A stretch of DNA of 64,000 nt from Terriglobia bacterium (GTDB lineage Bacteria > Acidobacteriota > Terriglobia > Terriglobales > Acidobacteriaceae). Numbering within the stretch: position 1 is the stretch's first letter; every line of letters starts with the position of its first letter. The notes under the pieces were generated by a model that saw nothing but the letters and a program-made list of their open reading frames with translations, searched no databases and had not been told where the DNA came from. The DNA lies in the NCBI GenBank assembly GCA_032252755.1, contig JAVUPY010000064.1, positions 1 to 64,000 on the forward strand, written 5' to 3'. The translations under genes and the position numbers were made by a program. This document shows positions 51,174 to 61,000 of this stretch, piece after piece.

Positions 51174-52577
51174 TCATTCTGCATTGTTCGGCGCTTCGTG
51201 CTCGGCGGCCCCACGTTCGACTAGACCAAACTTTTCCATACGATAAATGAGAGTTTTTCTGCTTATGTTCAAGTAGCGGGAGGCACGCGTCTGGTTCCAG
51301 TGATGTTTTTCAAGTGCCTGCACGAGAATTTCCTTCTCGACTTCTTCGAGGCTTATCCCCTCGTCAGGAAGCTTCAACCCTATGGAAGCGATACGGCTTC
51401 GGTTGGCGCGGATTTCGGCCGGTAGATCCGCAGCGCCGATCGCATTCCCTGTGGCAAGTACCGAGAGTCGCTCGATCACATTTTCAAGCTCCCGTATGTT
51501 GCCGGGCCAATCGTATTTTTGCAGCACGTCGAGCGCATCATCTCCGATTGTCAGTCGGGTCGTCTCGTATCGTTCCGCGAAGCGCCTGAGAAAATGGGCG
51601 ATGAGAGCGGGAATATCTTCCCGGCGTTCTCGAAGGGGCGGCAACTGGATAGTGATTACACTAAGTCGATAGTAAAGATCCTCGCGAAGATCGCCGTCCT
51701 CCACTTGGGTCTTCAGATCTCGGTTAGTCGCCGCAATAATCCGGACATTGACCTTAACCGGATGAGAACTGCCGAGTTTGTCGACCTCTCGCTCCTGCAG
51801 CACGCGTAATAACTTTACTTGCATGGCGAGGGGGAGTTCTCCAACCTCGTCCAGGAAGATCGTGCCCTCGTTGGCAGTTTCGAATTTTCCTGCCCGCTCG
51901 CCAGCCGCACCGGTAAATGCACCTTTCGTATGTCCGAAGAGTTCCGACTCGACGAGTGTCTCCGGGAGAGCCCCACAATTTACCGTGATGAACGGTTTTC
52001 CAGCGCGCAAGCTGTTTTGATGGATCGCCTTAGCAAGTATTTCTTTGCCGGTTCCGCTCTCGCCGGTAATGAGGACGGTGCTGTCACGCCGGGCAACTTG
52101 AGTGGCAACCGCGAAGACGTCTCGCATTTTCCTTGAATTCCCGATTATGCTAGAGAATTGCAACTCGGAGCCGACCAGATCTCGAAGATACCGGTTTTCG
52201 TCGACAAGTTGCTGTCTCTCGAAGATTCGACTGACACTGAGCTTGAGCTCATCTGCATTGATCGGCTTCAAGATGTAGTCAGCGGCGCCGAGTCGCATCG
52301 CATCCACAGCATCAGACACCGTACCGAACGCGGTGATTACGATGACGGGGGTGTCATCATTGATTGCCTTGACCTTTGCCATCAAATCCAGCCCCGACAT
52401 GTGGGGCATGCGCATGTCGGTAATTACGAGGGAGGGAGAGTGCAGTTGGAATGCCTTCAGGCCATTCAGCCCATCCGGGGCTGTAACAACAGTGTAGCCA
52501 ACCTCCTGCAGCCAGAATTCAACAATCCTGCGTTGTCCGGGGTCATCATCCACAATGAGGATCGGGCCGCGGGTCAT
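51174..52577 (-). CDS. Sigma-54-dependent response regulator (NtrC/ZraR type)
   Basis: This 467-residue protein comprises a receiver domain (Asp54 in VITDMRMPHMSG), an AAA+ sigma-54 activator domain with Walker A GESGTGKE (172-179) and the GAFTGA loop (219-224), and a Fis-type HTH at the C-terminus (WNQTRASRYLNISRKTLIYR). It activates sigma-54 promoters when phosphorylated by the kinase encoded just upstream (4-nt ATGA overlap). A -24/-12-type promoter with a palindrome lies in the divergent region facing the efflux operon, which is the likely target. Confidence 0.92.
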   Translation of the reverse strand: MTRGPILIVDDDPGQRRIVEFWLQEVGYTVVTAPDGLNGLKAFQLHSPSLVITDMRMPHMSGLDLMAKVKAINDDTPVIVITAFGTVSDAVDAMRLGAADYILKPINADELKLSVSRIFERQQLVDENRYLRDLVGSELQFSSIIGNSRKMRDVFAVATQVARRDSTVLITGESGTGKEILAKAIHQNSLRAGKPFITVNCGALPETLVESELFGHTKGAFTGAAGERAGKFETANEGTIFLDEVGELPLAMQVKLLRVLQEREVDKLGSSHPVKVNVRIIAATNRDLKTQVEDGDLREDLYYRLSVITIQLPPLRERREDIPALIAHFLRRFAERYETTRLTIGDDALDVLQKYDWPGNIRELENVIERLSVLATGNAIGAADLPAEIRANRSRIASIGLKLPDEGISLEEVEKEILVQALEKHHWNQTRASRYLNISRKTLIYRMEKFGLVERGAAEHEAPNNAE

Positions 52578-53668
52578 ACACTCTCCTTCTTGGCGTCACA
52601 GCTCGAATCCGGCAACCTTACAACAAAGGTCATTCCACGGATTTCATTTTTTTGTACGCTTATGTGGCCTTGGTGCTGGTGAACGATACGGTAGGCGATC
52701 GATAGACCCAAGCCGGTCCCCTCGGCGCGCGAAGTGTAGAAGGGATCGAATATCCTCTCCAGGTCGCCCTCCGGAATGCCCTTCCCCTCATCCACAACTT
52801 CGAATTCAACGTAGTCATCGCCCGTCTTAGTTCGGTATGTGAGAGTACCCCCGGCGGACATGGCCTGAATGCCATTCAATCCAAGATTTAGCAGAACCTG
52901 TTTTATCTGATCCGCATCTACTCGGATCGGTCGATCCAAATCACTAATGTCCACATTGACAGTAATCCCCGCCATCTTTGCGGTCTCCCCGACCAGCTTT
53001 ACGACGGAATCGACAAGGACACGGGGATAGGTATCGATCTTTTGCAGAGGTTTGGGACGCCCGAAATTTAAAACGTTGTTAATCAGTTCCTTCAGGCGCT
53101 CGATTTCGCCAGCCGCCAACTGTCCGAACTCGTTTTGAGTAGCCACCGGAAGCGCCGGTCTTCTAAGAATTTGCACTGCGCCCTCAATGGCTCCCAGGGG
53201 ATTGCGTATTTCATGGGCAAGTCCAGCGGCAAGTTCGCCGAGCGCAGTTAAGCGGTCGGCCCGGCGGAGTTGCTCAAAACTGTCTTGCAGTTGCTTATAA
53301 ACCTCGCTCAATTGTCGCGCCGTGGCTTCCGCCTTATAGCGCTGCGCTCGCTCATGGTCGGAGAGCATGCCGATCATGAATCCAATTGGGAAGAACATCC
53401 CAATCTCAATGTATTGGGAGGCACTGAACTCCGGATGCATGTGCCATGCCATCCAGATATGAGGAATGTAAACGATCGCACAGAAAGTAGCCGCAACCAG
53501 CCCGCCGCGCCAACCGTACCAGATAGCAAACAGCGCGAGAGGTATGTAATAGGCGCGCTGAAGAAGTTGGTGAATCAGCAGGTGGGAGGTGGCGGTATGG
53601 TAGTGCAGCGCAGACACACCAATCACTGCCGTTCCAGCAATCAAGATGCGGATGAGATTTCTTTCCAT
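52574..53668 (-). CDS. Membrane sensor histidine kinase
   Basis: This ~364-residue protein has a hydrophobic N-terminal half with about four membrane helices (residues ~6-110), a coiled-coil linker, an H-box (LAHEIRNPLGAIEG) and a catalytic domain with N box (LLNLGLNGIQAM), G1 (DEGKGIPEG) and G2 (GTGLGLSIAYRI). The ATG at 53668 is preferred over the upstream in-frame start, whose first residues are unlike a membrane sensor. It pairs with the sigma-54 regulator; the signal is probably a metal, judging by neighbours. Confidence 0.9.
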   Translation of the reverse strand: MERNLIRILIAGTAVIGVSALHYHTATSHLLIHQLLQRAYYIPLALFAIWYGWRGGLVAATFCAIVYIPHIWMAWHMHPEFSASQYIEIGMFFPIGFMIGMLSDHERAQRYKAEATARQLSEVYKQLQDSFEQLRRADRLTALGELAAGLAHEIRNPLGAIEGAVQILRRPALPVATQNEFGQLAAGEIERLKELINNVLNFGRPKPLQKIDTYPRVLVDSVVKLVGETAKMAGITVNVDISDLDRPIRVDADQIKQVLLNLGLNGIQAMSAGGTLTYRTKTGDDYVEFEVVDEGKGIPEGDLERIFDPFYTSRAEGTGLGLSIAYRIVHQHQGHISVQKNEIRGMTFVVRLPDSSCDAKKESV

Positions 53669-53848
53669 GTTGACGTGCCGGATTCTAGCACCGCAAGAGT
53701 ACCGCCGAATCAGATGGCTCGGAAGTGACGCCTCGCAGCCGAGCAGCCGCACAACTCGCTACCTCTGAAAACGAGGCACTCCCCCAAATGCGTGAATCCG
53801 ATACCTGGGTTCTCAGAGCGTCCCTGACCGGATGATTTGCGCCATGCA

Positions 53849-53866
53849 CTGCCTGATTTCAGGCAG
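53849..53866. promoter_or_regulatory. 18-bp palindrome, candidate activator site
   Basis: CTGCCTGA-TT-TCAGGCAG is perfectly palindromic and lies about 60 bp upstream of the candidate -24 box and ~180 bp before the first efflux-operon start. Position and symmetry suit an upstream activating sequence for the dimeric sigma-54 activator encoded divergently. A related weaker dyad (CTGCC-7-GGCAG) occurs at 51154-51170. Confidence 0.55.
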
Positions 53867-53925
53867 CTGGGGCCAGAATTTCTAACGGATTGGTAGGCCG
53901 TAGCACAAAAATAGCCTCGGTGTTT

Positions 53926-53941
53926 TGGCATTCCAAGTGCA
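53926..53941 (+). promoter_or_regulatory. Candidate sigma-54 (-24/-12) promoter of the metal-efflux operon
   Basis: TGGCATTCCAAGTGCA has the invariant GG and GC separated by exactly 10 nt and fits TGGCAC-N5-TTGCA with two mismatches. Transcription would start near 53952 and read into the Cys/Met-rich protein at 54032. A sigma-54 activator gene lies divergent, which supports the call. Confidence 0.6.
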
Positions 53942-54031
53942 CTCACCAGAGACAAACGCTGGCCTAAGAATACGACTGTGATCGGAGTCACAGACGCGGG
54001 TGACTCAGCGGAATATCCTGAACTTAAAACG

Positions 54032-54424
54032 ATGACGCGAAAGTTCCAATTCGTTGTGGTGGTGCTGGCAGCATTAATGGTTCTGGGATCACTGCCACTG
54101 TGCGCACGCTGTGTTCGCGCGCAGCAGAATGATCGAAAAACGCAACACTGCGCTCCAGATTGTCCTATGATGATGCACGCGAGCGGTAGTGTGGAGCAGC
54201 ATCAAATCCTAAGTAAGGCTCTTCTCCCTGCGAATTGCTGCAACGTATCCACCTCGCGTCCAGAAGCAACGGTGCAATTACAGGTACCTGCGGGTGCGAG
54301 CGTTATTCCCGTTTCTGAAATCGCAGGGACGGCAGATTTGGAATCTGGAGCATTCGCAGAAAGTTCTCTCATCTGTTCTTTTTCCGCGTTCGACCGACTC
54401 TCCAGCCAAATACTCCGGATTTGA
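54032..54424 (+). CDS. Cys/Met/His-rich exported protein, probable metal-binding
   Basis: This ~130-residue protein has a hydrophobic N-terminal signal (FVVVVLAALMVLG) and a cluster of metal ligands: CARC, HCAPDCPMMMHASG and NCC. It is the first gene of the efflux operon behind the candidate sigma-54 promoter. A role as periplasmic Cu/Ag chaperone or buffer is inferred from composition and context; no family is recognised. The ATG at 54032 is chosen over an upstream in-frame start. Confidence 0.65.
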   Translation: MTRKFQFVVVVLAALMVLGSLPLCARCVRAQQNDRKTQHCAPDCPMMMHASGSVEQHQILSKALLPANCCNVSTSRPEATVQLQVPAGASVIPVSEIAGTADLESGAFAESSLICSFSAFDRLSSQILRI

Positions 54425-54543
54425 TCCCGTCCTTTCTGTCTCTCGCGTAGTTGTGTCCCCAAACACTAAGCTACTGAACTTTCGATATACCAAATGCCCG
54501 GCGCATTTGGATCGACCGTGAATTCAAGATTACGAGTGAACAC

Positions 54544-55893
54544 ATGAAGAAACTAGGGCTGTTCCTGTTCGTGATGTGGGTATCTGCGAGTTGGGTCTTC
54601 GCCGCTGACGATGGTCCAAAGTCCCAGGCGCAGGCCAAGGTCTTGGTCGCGCAACAAGGCGTGGGGAATCCGCCGGGCGTACTAACACTCGACGACGTTA
54701 TCCGCGAAGGACTGCAGAAGAATCCGGCCGTTCAGGCCGCCTTCCACCAAGTCGAAGCTCAAAAACGGCGGATACCGCAAGTGCAAACCTTGCCCGATCC
54801 GGTAGCCTCTGTCGGCTGGGCAGGCAATCTCACTCCGTTCAGCGTTCAGAACGGCGATCCGTCTAGTTCGCGAGCGATCACCGTATCGCAGCAGTTTCCA
54901 TACCCCGGAAAGCTAAAGCTGCGGGGAGAAGTGGTTAGCAAGGAAGTCGAAGCTGCGAACTGGGATTATGAAGCAGTCCGCCGTCGCGTCGTCACCGATT
55001 TGAAAACGGCCTATTACGACTATTTCTTCCAGGATAAAGCGATTCAGACCACGCAGCGGAATAGGGATCTTCTCCAGAAACTTGCGAGTATCGCTGAAGC
55101 CCGTTATCGGGTTGGCAAGGGCATTCAACAGGACGTGCTGAAATCGCAGGTTGAGATTTCGTTGCTGTTGCAGAAGCTGACAGTTCTCGAACAGCAGAAA
55201 AAGACAGCTCAGGTTCGGCTCAATACTCTTCTTGCTCGAGATCCCGATGCACCGCTGCCTCCAGCCGCAGAATTGTCACCAGCGGAGCTCGCAGTGACTC
55301 TCGACGAATTGTACGCGCAGGCGCGGTCGGCAGATCCCGCACTCCAGAGGGAACAGACCATGGTGCAACGGAGTGCCGTGGCAGTAAGTCTGGCGAAAAG
55401 AGATTACTACCCTGATTTCAGTGTCGGCTACATGTATCAACAGCGGCCAGGGATGCCCGACATGAATGGCGCCACTTTCGGCGTGAATATTCCGATCTTT
55501 TACCGCACGAAGCAGCGCGAGGCGGTCCGCCAGGCAACAGAGGAACGTATCAGCGCAGAGCGCAGCCGTGACAATCGACAGAACGAGCTGAACTTTGAAT
55601 TAAAACAACAGTACCTCTCAGCCAAAGCGTCTGACCAGCTGCTACGCCTGTATTCCCAAGGTGTTGTTCCACAGTCTTCACTCGCGCTCGAGTCCTCGAT
55701 GTCGGCATACCAAGTTGGCAATGTCGACTTCCTCACTGTCCTTGGCAATTTCACGACGTTGCTGAACTATCAGGTGGACTACTACCGAGAGCTCGCCAAT
55801 TACCAGACAGCCCTAGCGCGGATTGAAGCCCTCACCGGGACCGACCCGTCCGTGACGAAGCAGACAACCAGCATTCAAACAGAGAAGAGGTAG
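54544..55893 (+). CDS. TolC/CusC-family outer-membrane efflux protein
   Basis: This 449-residue protein has a signal peptide (cleavage near WVFA) and two OEP repeats with long helices (DDVIREGLQKNPAVQAAFHQ; SLAKRDYYPDFSVGYMYQQR). It is the outer-membrane channel of the tripartite pump whose adaptor and RND subunits follow. No lipobox Cys follows the signal peptide, unlike CusC. It lies 119 bp after the Cys/Met-rich gene. Confidence 0.88.
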   Translation: MKKLGLFLFVMWVSASWVFAADDGPKSQAQAKVLVAQQGVGNPPGVLTLDDVIREGLQKNPAVQAAFHQVEAQKRRIPQVQTLPDPVASVGWAGNLTPFSVQNGDPSSSRAITVSQQFPYPGKLKLRGEVVSKEVEAANWDYEAVRRRVVTDLKTAYYDYFFQDKAIQTTQRNRDLLQKLASIAEARYRVGKGIQQDVLKSQVEISLLLQKLTVLEQQKKTAQVRLNTLLARDPDAPLPPAAELSPAELAVTLDELYAQARSADPALQREQTMVQRSAVAVSLAKRDYYPDFSVGYMYQQRPGMPDMNGATFGVNIPIFYRTKQREAVRQATEERISAERSRDNRQNELNFELKQQYLSAKASDQLLRLYSQGVVPQSSLALESSMSAYQVGNVDFLTVLGNFTTLLNYQVDYYRELANYQTALARIEALTGTDPSVTKQTTSIQTEKR

Positions 55894-55895
55894 CT

Positions 55896-56081
55896 ATGTC
55901 GCATTCCGAGAACCCCGCCCTCCTCGCCGATTTGAAGAAAGCATTTGCCAAGCTGCCCGAAGCCGTAAGGCAGCAAATTGTTGAAGCCCTTCATGAACTG
56001 CGCAAAGAAATCGAGAGCGCTGAGCGGAAGCCGGTTATGAGACCTAATAGGAGCACAGAATCATGGTTCGCAAGAGCGTAA
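55896..56081 (+). CDS. Small helical protein of the efflux operon
   Basis: A 61-residue hydrophilic helical protein (LADLKKAFAKLPEAVRQQIV) starts 2 nt after the TolC-like stop and overlaps the adaptor start by 19 nt. The tight coupling suggests a real gene, but no function or family is known. It has no metal ligands. Confidence 0.6.
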   Translation: MSHSENPALLADLKKAFAKLPEAVRQQIVEALHELRKEIESAERKPVMRPNRSTESWFARA

Positions 56082-57502
56082 TTCTCATCGTGGTTGTCGT
56101 TGCCGTCAGTATCCTCGGCTTTATCTATCGCGGGAAGATTGTTGCTACCTTCCAGTCATCAGGCTCCGGCCAAGCCGCGTCCCGGCCCTCTACACCGCCT
56201 GGAGAAAGGAAAGTTCTCTATTGGTATGACGCGATGAATCCGACGCACACGTATGACAAGCCGGGAAAGGCCCCCGACGGCATGGACCTGGTGCCGAAGT
56301 ATGCAGACGATGGCGGCGGAACTGGGAGCACCGACCAGCAATCGGTTGGGTCCGCCCCGCCCGGTGAACGCAAAGTCCTCTACTGGTACGACGCCATGAA
56401 CCCTACCCACCACTATGACAAGCCCGGCAAGGCACCGGACGGTATGGACTTGATCCCCCAGTACGCGGAGGACAGCACAGCAGGACCGCCGCCTGCGGGC
56501 ACAGTCCATGTGGACACCCGACGTCAACAACTGATCGGCGTGCGAATGGGCACCGTGGAGCGCGAACCGCTGGTGCGCACGGTGCGAACGACAGGTCAAC
56601 TCACTGCCGATGAAACCAGGATCGAGCATGTGCACGTCAAGATCAATGGCTACATAGATAAGGTGTACGTGGATTACGTCGGCCAACTGGTAAAGAAAGG
56701 GCAACCCCTGTTCACCGTGTATAGCCCCGACTTGGTAGCCACGCAAGAGGAGTACCTCATTGCCAAGCGCGGTGACAAGGCCATGGGAAAGTCCGACTTC
56801 AAAGAAGTATCGCAAGGCGCTCAATCGTTGCTCGACTCCGCGCGTCAGAGGCTGAAACTCTGGGACATCAGTGACGATCAAATCAAAAAACTGGATGAAA
56901 CCGGGGAGGTCAGTAAGTACATGACCTTCTATTCTCCGGTCAGCGGCTTCGTCATGGACCGCAAGGCATTTCCGCAGACCGCTATTACTCCCGATATGGA
57001 TCTCTACCAGATCACGGACCTTTCGAAGATTTGGGTGAATGCGGATATTTACGAGTACGAAGTGCCGTTCGTGAAAATCGGCCAGACGGCCGACATGAAT
57101 CTCAGCTATTACGCCGGGAAGACCTACACCGGAAAGATCACCTACATCTACCCGACGGTTGACCCCATCTCCCGCACCGTAAGAGTACGCATCGAGTTTC
57201 CCAATCCGAAATTCGAACTCAAGCCACAGATGTTCGCAAACGTCAGCCTACAGATCAACTATGGGACCCAAGTCGTGGTTCCGCAGGAGGCGGTGCTGGA
57301 TTCGGGAAATGAGCAAGTCGTATTTGTCGCGCGGGGGGATGGTTACTTCGAGCCCCGAAAGATCCGGGTCGGACCAAGCCTGGACGGGAAGGTGGTCGTA
57401 CTGGCGGGCCTGAAGCCCGGTGAAAGCATCGTTACCAGCGGCAATTTCCTGATCGATTCCGAAAGCCAGCTGAAGGACGCCATGGGCGGCATGAAGCACT
57501 GA
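56063..57502 (+). CDS. cusB: CusB-family RND periplasmic adaptor with two heavy-metal-binding modules
   Basis: This 479-residue protein has a membrane anchor (~4-22), then two nearly identical metal-binding segments (47-82 and 101-136, each with VLYWYDAMNPTH...PGKAPDGMDL), then the usual barrel-sandwich, lipoyl and beta-barrel domains (HVHVKINGYIDKVYVDYVGQ, DLYQITDLSKIWVNADIYEY). Single copies of this YHS-like module are known at the N-terminus of CusB-type adaptors; two are uncommon. It links the RND pump to the outer-membrane channel and receives metal from chaperones. Confidence 0.9.
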   Translation: MVRKSVILIVVVVAVSILGFIYRGKIVATFQSSGSGQAASRPSTPPGERKVLYWYDAMNPTHTYDKPGKAPDGMDLVPKYADDGGGTGSTDQQSVGSAPPGERKVLYWYDAMNPTHHYDKPGKAPDGMDLIPQYAEDSTAGPPPAGTVHVDTRRQQLIGVRMGTVEREPLVRTVRTTGQLTADETRIEHVHVKINGYIDKVYVDYVGQLVKKGQPLFTVYSPDLVATQEEYLIAKRGDKAMGKSDFKEVSQGAQSLLDSARQRLKLWDISDDQIKKLDETGEVSKYMTFYSPVSGFVMDRKAFPQTAITPDMDLYQITDLSKIWVNADIYEYEVPFVKIGQTADMNLSYYAGKTYTGKITYIYPTVDPISRTVRVRIEFPNPKFELKPQMFANVSLQINYGTQVVVPQEAVLDSGNEQVVFVARGDGYFEPRKIRVGPSLDGKVVVLAGLKPGESIVTSGNFLIDSESQLKDAMGGMKH

Positions 57503-57512
57503 GGAGAGAGAG

Positions 57513-58007
57513 ATGGCGAAGAAAATTTCCATTGCAGGCCTGATGTTACTGGTCGTGGTCGGCGGCCTCCTGATTGCGGGTGTATGGAAGGTCAAGCGAC
57601 ACAGCGAGACGGTGTGCGGGTTCTGCAATCGCCCAATCCAACCCAATCTCGGAGTCGTCGCCGAGGTAGGCGGGAGGACGCGACGCGTGTGTTGTGCCCG
57701 CTGCGCGATCACGGAAGCGAGACAGGAAAGCAAGGCTTTGCGGCTGATCTCCGTGACCGACTACACCACTGGTCGGCAACTGCCTCCCGAGCGCGCCTGG
57801 TACGTGGAGGACAGCCGCGCCGTTGCATGCAATCACGATATGGCGATGGTGGATCAGGATCGACAGGTGGAACGTCTGGCGTTCGACCGCTGCTCGCCTG
57901 GAACTTTTGCCTTCGCCCGCAAAGAAGATGCTGACGCCTTCGTCGCTCGAAACGGCGGTGTGCTGCACAACCTGCAAGAAATGCTTGGAGAGGTCAAACC
58001 CCAATGA
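57513..58007 (+). CDS. NosL-like membrane-anchored metal-binding protein
   Basis: This 164-residue protein has an N-terminal membrane helix (~8-27), then CGFCNRPI and CCARC ligands, and a NosL-like region (DMAMVDQDRQVERLAFDRCS, then AFARKEDADAFVARNGG). NosL-type proteins bind Cu(I). It sits between adaptor and RND pump genes, overlapping the latter by 4 nt. It may supply Cu/Ag to the pump. Confidence 0.72.
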   Translation: MAKKISIAGLMLLVVVGGLLIAGVWKVKRHSETVCGFCNRPIQPNLGVVAEVGGRTRRVCCARCAITEARQESKALRLISVTDYTTGRQLPPERAWYVEDSRAVACNHDMAMVDQDRQVERLAFDRCSPGTFAFARKEDADAFVARNGGVLHNLQEMLGEVKPQ

Positions 58008-61000
58008 TTAACCGGCTCATTGAAATCTGCGCTCATAATAAGTTCCTCGTCTTACTGTTCATCGCAGTTGGTGTGCTGTTCGGCTGGCAATCGCTCAAGA
58101 ATACCAAGCTGGATGCCATCCCCGACTTGTCGGACACGCAGGTAATCGTCTATGCCCGCTGGGACAGGAGCCCCGACATCATTGAGGATCAAGTCACCTA
58201 TCCCATCACCACCGCCCTTCTCGGACTGCCCAAGGTGAAGGACATAAGGGGCTTCAGCGATTTCGGGTATTCCTACGTCTACATCATCTTCGACGAAGGA
58301 ACCGATCTTTATTGGGCGCGTTCGCGCACCCTGGAATACCTCAGCTCCGTCGTCCCGAAGTTGCCACAAGGAGTGAACGTCGAACTTGCGAAGGACGAGA
58401 CTGCGGTCGGCTGGGTCTATCAGTATGCGCTGGTGGACACGACCGGCAAGTATTCGCTCGACCAGATGCGCTCCTACCAGGACTGGTATCTCCGGTACGC
58501 CCTGCAAACTGTACCCGGGGTAGCCGAGGTGGCTCCGCTGGGCGGGTTTGTTCGCCAGTATCAGATCAACATTGATCCGAATAAGCTGCTCGGCTACAAG
58601 ATCCCGATCAATATGGTCGTCGATGCGGTTAAGCAAGGAAACAACGAGATTGGCGCCCGCCTGATCGAATTCAGCGGGCGGGAATACATGGTGCGGGGAC
58701 GTGGTTACATACGTTCCCTCGATGACATCCGCAATATCGTCGTCATGAACAATCCGCAGACTGGCACGCCGGTTCGAGTGGGAGACCTGGCGACCGTCAC
58801 TTTCGGTCCCGACATCCGGCGCGGAGTGGCCGAACTGAATGGAGAGGGAGAAACCGTCGGTGCAGTGGTGATCATGCGTTTCGGCGAGAACGCAGAGAAA
58901 GTCATTGAGCGCGTCAAGGCCAAGATTACCGAACTTCAGCCAACCCTCCCCAAGGGCTTGAAAATCGTTCCTGTCTACGACCGTTCTGAGTTGATCGACA
59001 GGTCGGTCGAAAACCTCAAACACACGCTCCTGGAAGAACTGATCATCGTTAGCATTGTGATTTTTATTTTTTTGTGGCACTTCCCGAGTGCCATCATTCC
59101 GATCACAACAATCCCGATCGCTGTCGTGCTCGCCTTCATTCCGATCCAGCTCTCGGGGATGACGGCGAACATCATGTCGCTTGGCGGAATCGCGGTGGCC
59201 ATTGGCGCCATGGTGGATGCTTCAGTGGTGATGGTCGAACAGATCCACAAGAAGCTGGAACATTGGGAAGCCGAGGGCCGCGTCGAGAGCCGCAACTCCG
59301 TTCTTGTGACCGCCGTCAAGGAGGTGGGTGGTCCGAGCTTCTTTGCCTTGCTGGTAATTGCAGTTTCGTTCTTGCCGGTGTTCACCCTGGAAGCGCAAGA
59401 AGGGCGGCTGTTCAAGCCGCTGGCGTTTACCAAGAACTTCTCCATGGCAATTGCGGCGGTGCTTGCCATCACGCTGGTACCGGCGACAGTAGGACTGCTG
59501 TTTGGCCGCACGCGCCCCTTCAGCTTCCGGCCAGCATGGTTGTCACGGTTTCTGTCGGCATTCGTTATCGGGACGATTCACAAAGAAGAAAATCACCCCA
59601 TCAGCCGGCCGCTGATGAAGATCTATCACCCGGTATGTGAGTTCGTGCTGGAGCACAAATGGAAGACTATCGCGGTGGCGATCGTCGCAATGGTCGTCAC
59701 GATTCCGGTGTTCTTCAAGCTTGGCTCGGAGTTTATGCCGCCGCTGGATGAGGGCACGCTGCTCTATATGCCGACGACACTTCCGGGAATGTCAATCACG
59801 GAAGCGAGCCGGATCCTGCAAGTGCAGGACAAGATCATCAAGAGCTTTCCGGAAGTGCAGTCGGTGTTCGGCAAGGCCGGACGGGTGGAGAGCGCCACCG
59901 ACCCCGCTCCGTTCGCGATGTTCGAGACAGTCATCGTTTTGAAGCCGCAGTCGGAGTGGCCGAAACAGCCGCGGTGGTATTCGAAGTGGGCGCCGAATTG
60001 GGTGCAAGGAGCATTGAGGCGCTTCTGGCCAGACCACATGAGCACGCAGCAGCTCATTTATGGCTCTGGCGGGCTGAATGACGCTCTGCAACTTCCAGGA
60101 ATTTCCAACGCCTGGACCATGCCGATCAAGGCGCGCATCGACATGCTGACCACGGGGGTTCGCACCCCGCTCGGCATTAAGGTCCTGGGCTCAGACCTCG
60201 GCAAAATCCAGCAAATCGGCGAAGAGATCGAGATGGCGCTGAAGAACGTTCCGGGTACCACGAGCGTTTTTGCGGAGCGCACCACGGGCGGCTATTTTGT
60301 CGATTTCGACCTCAAGCGCGACGAAATCGCCCGTTACGGGCTGAGCATCAGCGACGTGCAGGATGTGCTCATGTCAGCCATTGGCGGGGAAAACGTGACC
60401 ACCACGGTCGAAGGCCGCGAGCGTTATCCGGTGAATGTCCGCTATATGCGCGACTACCGCTCCGACATTGGAGCATTGAAGCGCGTGCTGGTGGGAACAC
60501 CATCCGGGCAGCAGATTCCCCTTGCGCAGTTGGCCGATATCCGGTTGAGCACCGGACCGGGCATGATCCGTGACGAAAATGGACGGCTCAGCGGCTACGT
60601 TTATGTTGATGTTTCCGGACGCGACATCGGCAGCTACGTGAGCGATGCGAAAAAGGTGGTGCAGGAAAAAGTGAGCGTTCCTGCCGGCTACCAATTGGTA
60701 TGGAGTGGACAGTATGAATCCATGCAACGGGTGAAGGAGCGGCTCAAAATTGTGCTCCCGATCACTCTGTTCATTGTGTTTCTGCTGCTGTACTTCAATA
60801 CGAAATCGGCGGTGAAGACGTGCATCATTTTGCTCGCCGTGCCGTTCTCGGCGATTGGGGCTGTCTGGTTCCTCTATCTGCTCCACTACAACATGAGCAT
60901 TGCAGTCTGGGTAGGACTGATCGCACTCCTGGGGGTGGACGCGGAAACAGCGGTATTCATGCTCCTGTACCTCGACCTTGCATATCACGACTCCATCAAT

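Noticed and set aside
52158-52682. 174-residue plus-strand ORF opposite the response regulator and kinase
   Set aside because: Antisense to well-supported REC and kinase sequence; no domain.
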